From: DASQJL01 sp035689165 | GTDB lineage: Bacteria > Eisenbacteria > RBG-16-71-46 > SZUA-252 | NCBI GenBank assembly: GCA_035689165.1 | Contig: DASSLZ010000275.1 | Location: 1-18,443 of the forward strand | DNA: 18,443 bases | Direction of reading: 5' to 3' | Shown: piece by piece, positions 1-5,742 of the stretch | Position numbering within the stretch: the stretch's first letter is position 1 | Layout of the letters: each line of letters begins with the position of its first letter | The notes under the pieces: generated by a model | Databases searched by the model: none | Told to the model about the DNA's origin: nothing | The model's input: the letters and a program-made list of their open reading frames with translations, nothing else | Translations under genes and position numbers: made by a program

Positions 1-1
1 G

Positions 2-1087
2 GGATCGCGGCGGGGCGGCGTGTTCCGCGCGCTCCGGCGCGCACAGTCGTGGGTCCTGATCCCCGACGGCTACGTCGGGTGGGCCCGCGCGGGGGCGCGC
101 GCCGCCGGGCGGCGCATCCGGGCCGGCGGGATCGACGCGCTCTGGACCACGTCAAGCCCGGAGAGCGCGCACGTGGCGGGCCTTTCCCTGAAGCGCCGGT
201 TCCGCCTTCCGTGGGTCGCCGATTTCCGCGATCCCTGGGTGGGGCGCGTCACCTATGCGCCCCCGTCGCGATGGCACGACGCGCGCCACCGGGCGCTCGA
301 GGCGGCGGTGGTGCGCGCCGCGGACCGGATCACCGTCGTGAGCGAGGCGATGGCGGCCCTCTATCGCGATCGCTACCCCGATCTCGCGCCGGAGCGGATC
401 GTCGTGCTGGAAAACGGCGTCGACCCCGACGACTGGAAGCGGGCGGACGCGGGCGGGTTTCCGTCCACCGCAGAGGACGCCGCGCGCGACCGGGGCCGCT
501 TCGTGCTGCTGCACGCGGGACAGCTCGCGCATCGTCCCACCGCCCGCACCCTGCTCGAGGCGGCGCGACGGGTGATCGCGGCCGATCCGGCGCTCGCGGG
601 GTCGCTCCGCGTCCGCTTCCTCGGTGGGAACGAGGAGATCGCCGCGGGCGATCCCCTCCTCCGCGCCCTGGGGGACGTCGTGGCGCTCGATCCCTCCCGC
701 CCGCACCTGGAAGCGCTCGCCGCGATGCGGCGGGCCGACGCGCTGGCCCTGCTGGGGCACGGCGGCCGCGCCGACGCGTTCCTCTACACGGGGAAGATCT
801 ACGAATACCTCACCAGCGGAAGGCCGATCCTGGCCATCCTGGACGCCGGCCCCGCGGCGGCTCTGCTCCGTGAATCGGGCCATCGGGGCGTCTTCGCCTC
901 CGCCGACGTGGCCGGGGTAGCCGCCTGGCTCGGGGCCGCCCTCGGCTCCTGGCGTGCCGGCGCGCACGCCGGCCCGCACGCCGGCGGGCACCGTCCCGAC
1001 GTCCCGGACGGGCATCCGGGCGCCTGGGACCGCCAATTTTTGGCCGCCAGAGCCGCCGAAATGCTGTCTCGAATCGTGGACGCCTGA
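2..1087 (+). CDS. Glycosyltransferase, GT4-like, 5' end outside the window
   Basis: Probable glycosyltransferase that moves a sugar from a nucleotide-sugar donor onto a glycan or lipid acceptor; the substrate cannot be read from the sequence. The reading frame is open to the window edge, and a GTG at 20 is only an internal candidate start. Numbered from that GTG, the remaining N-terminal Rossmann half has the T-S-S-P-E-S turn (about 44-49) and the W-V-A-D-F-R-D-P-W segment (65-73) common in GT4-like enzymes. An L-E-N-G-V-D linker follows, then the C-terminal donor-binding half with T-G-K-I-Y-E-Y-L-T-S-G-R-P. The true protein is probably some tens of residues longer. The tail carries an Ala-Gly-x-His repeat (313-324). 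It lies upstream of the dcw promoter and is probably a separate transcription unit, perhaps for surface polysaccharide synthesis. Confidence 0.8.
   Translation, partial: GSRRGGVFRALRRAQSWVLIPDGYVGWARAGARAAGRRIRAGGIDALWTTSSPESAHVAGLSLKRRFRLPWVADFRDPWVGRVTYAPPSRWHDARHRALEAAVVRAADRITVVSEAMAALYRDRYPDLAPERIVVLENGVDPDDWKRADAGGFPSTAEDAARDRGRFVLLHAGQLAHRPTARTLLEAARRVIAADPALAGSLRVRFLGGNEEIAAGDPLLRALGDVVALDPSRPHLEALAAMRRADALALLGHGGRADAFLYTGKIYEYLTSGRPILAILDAGPAAALLRESGHRGVFASADVAGVAAWLGAALGSWRAGAHAGPHAGGHRPDVPDGHPGAWDRQFLAARAAEMLSRIVDA
956..991 (+). repeat. Three 12-bp tandem repeats inside the glycosyltransferase gene
   Basis: Three consecutive 12-bp units each begin GCCGGC and end CAC (starts at 956, 968 and 980), differing only in the three bases between. 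They are in frame and encode three Ala-Gly-x-His tetrapeptides near the protein C-terminus. The unit length is a multiple of three, so copy number could change without breaking the frame. Confidence 0.8.
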
Positions 1088-1179
1088 CCCCTTCCCTAAT
1101 TTTTTCCCCACCCTCTCCCCCCGGACTTAAGCCGAAGCGCCCCAACCGAATGAATTTTCAATTTTTCTGCGAATCCGGC

Positions 1180-1209
1180 TTGACACTCCGGAATCCCGAG
1201 GCCTAAAGT
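1180..1209 (+). promoter_or_regulatory. Probable sigma70-type promoter of the dcw operon
   Basis: A perfect -35 hexamer TTGACA (1180-1185) is followed by 18 bp and a TAAAGT -10 hexamer (1204-1209, 4 of 6 matches to TATAAT). An AT-rich stretch at about 1151-1167, unusual in this GC-rich DNA, lies where an UP element could act. Transcription would begin near 1216, putting the start right at the MraZ-type repeats. It is the only convincing promoter I found and could drive the whole cluster. Confidence 0.72.
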
Positions 1210-1216
1210 GCCGCTC

Positions 1217-1250
1217 GTGGCAAGAAGTGGGGGTAAGTGGGGAAACGTGT
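1217..1250 (+). promoter_or_regulatory. Probable MraZ operator, four repeats at 10-bp spacing
   Basis: GTGG occurs at 1217, 1227 and 1237, with a weaker GTGT at 1247, all exactly 10 bp apart. MraZ proteins are known to bind TGGGN direct repeats separated by 5 bp upstream of mraZ, which gives the same 10-bp period. The boxes at 1228 and 1238 match TGGGN; those at 1218 (TGGCA) and 1248 (TGTAG) are degenerate. The array begins at the predicted transcription start, so bound MraZ would be placed to block initiation or early elongation. Binding is inferred from the pattern and from mraZ lying immediately downstream. Confidence 0.75.
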
Positions 1251-1268
1251 AGCTCCAGGGACGGAGCT
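1251..1268 (+). promoter_or_regulatory. Leader hairpin between operator and mraZ ribosome binding site
   Basis: AGCTCC (1251-1256) and GGAGCT (1263-1268) form a perfect 6-bp stem with a 6-base loop. It abuts the last operator repeat and ends three bases before the purine-rich GGGAGG (1272-1277) upstream of mraZ. It would be in the transcribed leader. It might affect ribosome access or mRNA stability, but no known riboswitch or attenuator pattern is visible. Confidence 0.4.
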
Positions 1269-1288
1269 GGTGGGAGGGTCAGGGCGGG

Positions 1289-1729
1289 ATGGCAGCGTTC
1301 CGGGGCAGCTATACGCACACGATCGACCACAAGGGTCGCGTGAGCATCCCCGCGCGTTATCGGAGGCAGCTTTCGGGGGACGCCGATGAGACGTTCGTCG
1401 TCCTGCGGGGCCTCGACGCGTGCATCGCGCTCTATCCCGCCGACGAGTTCCGCCGTCTGGACGAGCGCCTCCGGTCGCGTTCCTTCGCCGACGAAGCCAA
1501 CCGCCGCTACCAGCGCATGATGCTCGTCGACTCGCGGGACGAGACGCTCGACGCCCAGGGGCGCGTCGCCCTTCCCCCGCGGCTCATCGCGCACGCGCAG
1601 CTCGAAAAGGACGTCCTCGTGGCGGGCATGCTCGACCACCTCGAGCTGTGGAATCCCGAGCTGTTCGAGAAGTATCTGCAGAGCTCCCCTCGCACCTACG
1701 AAGAGATCGCCGGAGAACTCCTACTGTGA
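1289..1729 (+). CDS. mraZ: Transcriptional regulator MraZ
   Basis: DNA-binding regulator that, where studied, controls its own dcw operon and assembles as a ring with AbrB-like folds. The 146-residue length is normal for the family. Both signature D-x-x-x-R motifs are present: D13-H-K-G-R17 followed by V-S-I-P, and D88-A-Q-G-R92 followed by V-A-L-P, one per half of the tandem-repeat fold. The ATG at 1289 is preceded by GGGAGG (1272-1277) and AGGG (1281-1284) and gives the expected N-terminus F-R-G-S-Y-T-H-T-I-D. It is the first gene of the cluster, directly behind a repeat array resembling its own operator, which supports autoregulation. Its stop overlaps the next start by four bases, coupling it to the STAS gene. 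Confidence 0.96.
   Translation: MAAFRGSYTHTIDHKGRVSIPARYRRQLSGDADETFVVLRGLDACIALYPADEFRRLDERLRSRSFADEANRRYQRMMLVDSRDETLDAQGRVALPPRLIAHAQLEKDVLVAGMLDHLELWNPELFEKYLQSSPRTYEEIAGELLL
1712..1717 (+). promoter_or_regulatory. Ribosome binding site for the STAS gene, inside mraZ
   Basis: GGAGAA lies 8 bases before the GTG at 1726, within the last codons of mraZ. It is the main reason to place the STAS start at this GTG rather than further upstream in the same open frame. Confidence 0.65.
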
Positions 1730-2178
1730 TCGCACCGCTCCATTCCGCACGACGTCCGGCCGCGAGCGAGCGGCCGTTGCTCCAGTGGGAGGCCGCGTCC
1801 GGCCTCGCCTCCGCCACGCTTCGACTCTACGGCTCCCTGGGCCGCCGTGAGCTCGCGCTCGTCGTGGAGACGATCGCGGAGCGCGCGCGGTCGCCGCGGG
1901 ACGTCGTCTCGATCGATTTCGAGAACGTCGCCCATCTCGACTTCCGCGCGCTTTCGGAGTTCGCGCAGAAGATCGCGCGGCACCGGCACCGGGGCGCTTC
2001 ACTCTGGCTGGTCGGCCTGTCGCCGTACGTGCGCAGTCTGTTCGACGTCGCGGGCCAGGGGTCGGTGGTTCGTCAGCTGGCATGGCAGCCCGAAGAGCGG
2101 ATCCGGCGCGAGCCGATTCGCGCCTTCGCGAGGAGCGGCGTGGACGGTGCTTCGGGAGCGGACCGCTTCCCGCGGTAG
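1726..2178 (+). CDS. STAS-domain protein, anti-sigma-factor-antagonist-like, no phospho-serine
   Basis: Small (150 residues) probably cytoplasmic protein with one STAS domain at about 25-120. The stretch V-S-I-D-F-E-N-V-A-H-L-D-F-R-A-L followed by G-L-S-P-Y-V-R-S-L-F-D-V-A-G lines up with the core of SpoIIAA/RsbV-type antagonists, which bind anti-sigma kinases. In those proteins an Asp is followed by a phosphorylated Ser in D-S-S/T-G; here it reads D72-F73-R74-A75, so the usual phosphate acceptor is missing. About 30 charged, Arg-rich residues follow the domain. The GTG start overlaps the mraZ stop (GTGA) and has a good Shine-Dalgarno; an upstream in-frame extension would overlap mraZ deeply and is unlikely. 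A role linked to envelope or division control is inference from position only. No partner kinase or phosphatase is in the window. Confidence 0.8.
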   Translation: MIAPLHSARRPAASERPLLQWEAASGLASATLRLYGSLGRRELALVVETIAERARSPRDVVSIDFENVAHLDFRALSEFAQKIARHRHRGASLWLVGLSPYVRSLFDVAGQGSVVRQLAWQPEERIRREPIRAFARSGVDGASGADRFPR

Positions 2179-2192
2179 CGCCCCGCGAATCG

Positions 2193-3119
2193 ATGCCGGG
2201 GCACGTCCCGGTCCTTGCCGATGAGGCCGTGCGTTTGCTGGTGACGGAGCCGCGGGGCACGTACGTCGATGCGACCCTGGGTGGTGGTGGACACGCCGCG
2301 AAGATCCTGGCGGCGCTGGGAGGGGAGGAGTCCAAGGTGATCGGAATCGACTGCGACCCCGCGGCGGTCGCCCGCGCGCAGGCGAACCCGCCGGCCGTGG
2401 CACCGCGCTTCGTCGCGGCCCAGGGGCGCTTCTCCACGCTCGAGGCGACGCTCAAGGCGCACGGCATCGAGCGCGTGGACGGCATCCTGGCCGACCTGGG
2501 GCTCTCCTCGGATCAGCTCGACGATCCGGCGCGCGGGCTCGCGTTCGCCAAGGAGGGGCCGCTCGACATGCGGCTCGATCCGTCGCGCTCGGAGACCGCC
2601 GACCGCCTGATCCGCCGCATCGGCGAGCCGGAGCTGGCGCGGCTCCTCTCCGAGTACGGAGAGCTCCCGCGCGCGAAGACGGCCGCGCGCGTGATCCGCC
2701 GCGCCGCCGAGACGGAGCGGCCGCTCACGACGGGCGGGCTTAGCACCGCGCTGGCGCCGCTCTACCCCGGGCCCTCGCGTCCGCGCCGGTTGGCGCAGGC
2801 GTTCCAGGCGCTCCGCATCGCGGTGAACGACGAGCTGGGGGAGCTTCAGGCCCTGCTCGACGCCGCCGCGCGGATCGTCCGGCCGGGCGGCGCCCTGGTC
2901 GTCATCGCCTATCACTCACTCGAGGATCGGATGGTGAAGCGCGCGTTCTCCCCGGCGCGCCCCTTCGATCCCTGGCTCCCCCCGTCCGAAGCTCCCGCGT
3001 CGCCGTGGGAGCCGCTCACGCGCCGTCCGATCCGCCCCTCGGCGGAGGAGTCGGCCCGAAACCCTCGCGCCAAGAGCGCGCTCCTGCGCGCGGCGCGACG
3101 CCGTGGAGGAATGGAATGA
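2193..3119 (+). CDS. rsmH: 16S rRNA (cytosine(1402)-N(4))-methyltransferase RsmH
   Basis: Transfers a methyl group from S-adenosylmethionine to N4 of C1402 in the ribosomal P site; formerly MraW. The 308-residue length is typical. The N-terminus M-P-G-H-V-P-V-L is the family hallmark, followed by the SAM-binding loop D26-A-T-L-G-G-G-G-H34. Further on come G-I-L-A-D-L-G-L-S-S-D-Q-L-D, F-Q-A-L-R-I-A-V-N-D-E-L and the Y-H-S-L-E-D-R-M-V-K motif near the C-terminus. I chose ATG 2193 because it gives the conserved MPGHVPV start; the frame stays open upstream into the STAS gene but that extension is not conserved-looking. The gap after the STAS stop is 14 bases and the ribosome binding site is weak. 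The 3' end overlaps the ftsL-like start by four bases (ATGA). Confidence 0.96.
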   Translation: MPGHVPVLADEAVRLLVTEPRGTYVDATLGGGGHAAKILAALGGEESKVIGIDCDPAAVARAQANPPAVAPRFVAAQGRFSTLEATLKAHGIERVDGILADLGLSSDQLDDPARGLAFAKEGPLDMRLDPSRSETADRLIRRIGEPELARLLSEYGELPRAKTAARVIRRAAETERPLTTGGLSTALAPLYPGPSRPRRLAQAFQALRIAVNDELGELQALLDAAARIVRPGGALVVIAYHSLEDRMVKRAFSPARPFDPWLPPSEAPASPWEPLTRRPIRPSAEESARNPRAKSALLRAARRRGGME

Positions 3120-3655
3120 CGCACGTGGCCGTGGTCAACGAAGCCGTTGCCGCCGACCGGGAGCTCTCCCGTCCCGCTCCGAAGAGCGCCTACCTCCGCC
3201 GCGTCCGCGGGGCCGAGCGGCGGGCGCAGGCGAGGCCGCCGCTCCCGCTGGTGATCGGCGTGGCCGTCGTGACGGCGCTCCTCTTCGTGCGCGTCTGGCA
3301 GGTGACCTCGGCCCACGCGCTGGCCATGGAGAAGGACCGGCTTCGGAAGGAAGTGGCCGCGCTGGACAACCGGATCCACCTCTCCTCCGATCTCGCGATC
3401 CAGGAAGCGCTCCACCAGGGCCTCGACTACGCGGCCCTCGAGAAGCAGGGCTTCCAGAGCCCCAGCCCCGACGCCCTCGTGGACGTCGACCTGGCCCAGC
3501 CGTTTCCCCGCGTGGTGTCTCGACAGGGCGCGATGGCGCGCCTCTCGGCAGATGTCGGCCGTTTCGTCCGAGGCATCCTCCCGGCCCGGCGCGCAGCGCC
3601 CCGCACGCCCGATGAACCTCGGGTCCTGCCCGTGAACGCGGAGGTCGCCCCTTGA
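3116..3655 (+). CDS. ftsL: FtsL-like cell division protein
   Basis: Probable FtsL, a bitopic divisome protein that pairs with FtsB through a coiled coil and helps activate FtsW-FtsI. FtsL sequences are poorly conserved, so the call rests on position between rsmH and ftsI and on topology: a basic cytoplasmic N-terminus (residues 1-42), one transmembrane helix (about 44-63), and a short heptad-like helix after it (about 70-92, rich in Leu, Glu, Lys and Arg). At 179 residues it is longer than the roughly 100-120 usual for FtsL; the extra length is a Pro/Arg-rich tail after about residue 115. The ATG has GGAGGA (3105-3110) five bases upstream and overlaps the rsmH stop; its own stop overlaps the ftsI TTG start. 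Confidence 0.75.
   Translation: MTHVAVVNEAVAADRELSRPAPKSAYLRRVRGAERRAQARPPLPLVIGVAVVTALLFVRVWQVTSAHALAMEKDRLRKEVAALDNRIHLSSDLAIQEALHQGLDYAALEKQGFQSPSPDALVDVDLAQPFPRVVSRQGAMARLSADVGRFVRGILPARRAAPRTPDEPRVLPVNAEVAP
3640..3644 (+). promoter_or_regulatory. Ribosome binding site that selects the TTG start of ftsI
   Basis: GGAGG sits 7 bases before TTG 3652, inside the last codons of the ftsL-like gene. With the TTGA overlap it makes the rare TTG the best start for ftsI. Confidence 0.7.
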
Positions 3656-5742
3656 CCCCTCGCGACGCGGGCCGCCTTCGGGCGCTCGCGCTGGCCGGAA
3701 TCTTCGCCTTCGCCGTGCTGCTCCTCCGCCTGGTGCAGATCCAGGTGGTGGACCACGGCCGGCTCGCCCGGGAGGCGACCGCGCAGCAGACGCAGCGCGT
3801 CATCCTGGAGCCGGAGCGCGGACTGATCTTCGACCGGCACCTCCGGCCGCTCGCCGAGAACGTCGAGCTGAGCCAGATCTCGGTGCGCCCCCGCGAAGTC
3901 GAGAACGCGGCGGCCGCGGCGGCGTTCATCAAGAAAGCGGCGGGATCGGAGGCGGTCAGCCGCTTCCGCGCCGGCCGCGTGCGGCACCGCATGTACGTGC
4001 GGGTGAGCCAGCAGCTCCGCCCGGAGCAGGAGCTGGCCTTGACGACCAGCGCGCTCCCGCGCGGCGTGCACGTGGATCCGGTGCCGGGTCGGGTCTACCC
4101 CCTCGACGACGTGGCGCGCTCCGTGGTCGGCGTCGTGGGCCACGAAGGAAGCGGCCTCGAGGGGTTGGAGGCGGTCTACGACCGCGACTTGAAGGGAACG
4201 GCCGGATGGGCGACCCTTTTCCAGAACGGGCGCGGGCTGGCCTACGAGCTGCCGGGGAGCATGGTGAAGCTCCCGGAGGCGGGGGCCAGCCTGGTGAGCA
4301 CCATCGACCTCGACGCGCAGACGTTGACGGTGATGAAGCTGCGCGAGGCGATGGCCACCTCCGGCGCGAAGAGCGCGATGGCCGTGTTCGTCGACCCCAA
4401 TACGGGCGACATCCTGGCCATGGCCACCGTGGACGGCCCCAACGTCGACAAGCGGACCGGCCACCGCAATCGCATCGTCGCCGATCAGTACGAGCCCGGA
4501 TCGACGTTCAAGGTGCTCGCGGGATGCGCCGCCCTGGAAGAGAAGGTCTTCGATCCCGAGGACTCGATCTTTGTCGACCATGGGCAGGTGAATCTCGGGG
4601 GCTTCACGATTCATGACAGCCATCCCGAGACGGGATGGTTCACGTTCCACCGCGCGACCGCGCACTCGAGCAACGTCTGCTTCGCGCAGATCGGGATGCG
4701 GGTGGGCTCCGAGCGGCTCTATCGCTACGCGCGCCTCTTCGGCTTCGGACAGCCCACGCGGGTGACCCTGCCGGGCGAGGCGCCGGGCCAGATCCGCCCT
4801 CCGTCGCGCTGGTCCGCCCGTTCGCTGGCCACCATCTCGATCGGGCAGGAGGTCCTCGTCACGCCGCTTCAGCTGGTCATGGCCTACGCCGCCGTGGCGA
4901 ACGGAGGGACGCTGCTCCGGCCGCGGCTGGCGAGCGCGCTCGTGGACGAAAACGGCAAGGTCGTGCGCCAGGTCCCCATCGAGCGGGTGCGCCGTGTCAT
5001 CTCCGAGGAGACGGCGCGCACCTTCCGGTCGTTCCTCCGCGAGACCGTCGTCTCGGGGACGGGCACCGAGGCGGCGCTCCCGTGGTGTGACGTGGCGGGC
5101 AAGACCGGCACGGCGCAGAAGTTCGACGCCGGCGCCGGGGGATACCGGGGAGGCCGCTACACGTCGTCCTTCCTCGGCATGGCCCCCGCGGAGAATCCCC
5201 GCGTGGTCGGCCTCGTGATCCCGGACGAGCCCCGCGGCGCCTATTACGGCGGCTCGGTCGCGGCACCCGTCTGGCGCGAGATCGTGGCCGCGTGGGCGGC
5301 GCAGGGGCACGGCCCCATCGCGCTCCCCGCCGCGGTGCTGCCCCCCGTGGCGTTCGCGCCCGCTCCTTCGGCCGACCCGGTCCCCGACGTGCGGCTCCTC
5401 GCCGCGGACCGCGCGGCCGACATTCTGGAGCGCGCCGGCTACGCGCCGAAGATCCTGGGCGACGGCGGGCGGGTGGCGGCGCAGTCGCCGGCGCCGGGCG
5501 CCGTGGTCCCCTCGGGCGCGGTGGTCGAGCTCACGCTGGCCTCCGAGTCGCCCGCCGAGGCCGTCGTGCCCGACCTGCGCGGCCTGCCGATCCGGGACGC
5601 CGTCGCGCGCCTGTCCGCCCTCGCGATTCCCGTGGGACGCGTCGTCGGAACGGGCAGCGTGGTGAACCAGAATCCCGAGCCCGGGCGCCCCGTGCGACCC
5701 GATACGCGGTGTTCCCTCACGCTGTCCCCCCGGGGGACGTGA
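3652..5742 (+). CDS. ftsI: Division transpeptidase FtsI (PBP3/PBP2x type) with two PASTA domains
   Basis: Septal class B penicillin-binding protein that cross-links peptide stems in the periplasm, partnered with FtsW. The 696 residues show a short cytoplasmic N-terminus, one membrane anchor (about 11-33), a pedestal region beginning at R-G-L-I-F-D-R (56-62), and the transpeptidase domain. All three active-site motifs are present: S284-T-F-K287 with the acyl-accepting serine, S339-S-N341, and K484-T-G486. Two PASTA repeats follow, at about 577-630 and 638-692, each beginning near V-P-D. PASTA tails are best known in Gram-positive PBP2x and SpoVD but also occur in some other phyla. The TTG start is supported by its ribosome binding site and by the four-base overlap with ftsL. 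Its stop overlaps the murE GTG (GTGA). Confidence 0.95.
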   Translation: MTPRDAGRLRALALAGIFAFAVLLLRLVQIQVVDHGRLAREATAQQTQRVILEPERGLIFDRHLRPLAENVELSQISVRPREVENAAAAAAFIKKAAGSEAVSRFRAGRVRHRMYVRVSQQLRPEQELALTTSALPRGVHVDPVPGRVYPLDDVARSVVGVVGHEGSGLEGLEAVYDRDLKGTAGWATLFQNGRGLAYELPGSMVKLPEAGASLVSTIDLDAQTLTVMKLREAMATSGAKSAMAVFVDPNTGDILAMATVDGPNVDKRTGHRNRIVADQYEPGSTFKVLAGCAALEEKVFDPEDSIFVDHGQVNLGGFTIHDSHPETGWFTFHRATAHSSNVCFAQIGMRVGSERLYRYARLFGFGQPTRVTLPGEAPGQIRPPSRWSARSLATISIGQEVLVTPLQLVMAYAAVANGGTLLRPRLASALVDENGKVVRQVPIERVRRVISEETARTFRSFLRETVVSGTGTEAALPWCDVAGKTGTAQKFDAGAGGYRGGRYTSSFLGMAPAENPRVVGLVIPDEPRGAYYGGSVAAPVWREIVAAWAAQGHGPIALPAAVLPPVAFAPAPSADPVPDVRLLAADRAADILERAGYAPKILGDGGRVAAQSPAPGAVVPSGAVVELTLASESPAEAVVPDLRGLPIRDAVARLSALAIPVGRVVGTGSVVNQNPEPGRPVRPDTRCSLTLSPRGT

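Noticed and set aside
1094..1115. T-rich run after the glycosyltransferase gene as an intrinsic terminator
   Set aside because: There is a run of six T residues but no stem-loop directly before it, so it lacks the required structure.
1420..1725. N-terminal extension of the STAS protein within mraZ
   Set aside because: The frame is open, but the extension is Arg-rich shadow sequence of mraZ, and GTG 1726 has a proper ribosome binding site and the four-base overlap.
1726..2178. A novel defence, phage or mobile system around the STAS gene
   Set aside because: It is flanked tightly by core dcw genes, has matching GC-rich composition, and no integrase, transposase or terminal repeats are present.
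3427..5310. Long open frame on the minus strand opposite ftsI
   Set aside because: High GC keeps antisense frames open. Its translation is Arg/His/Gly-rich without recognisable motifs, and the plus strand encodes a complete FtsI.
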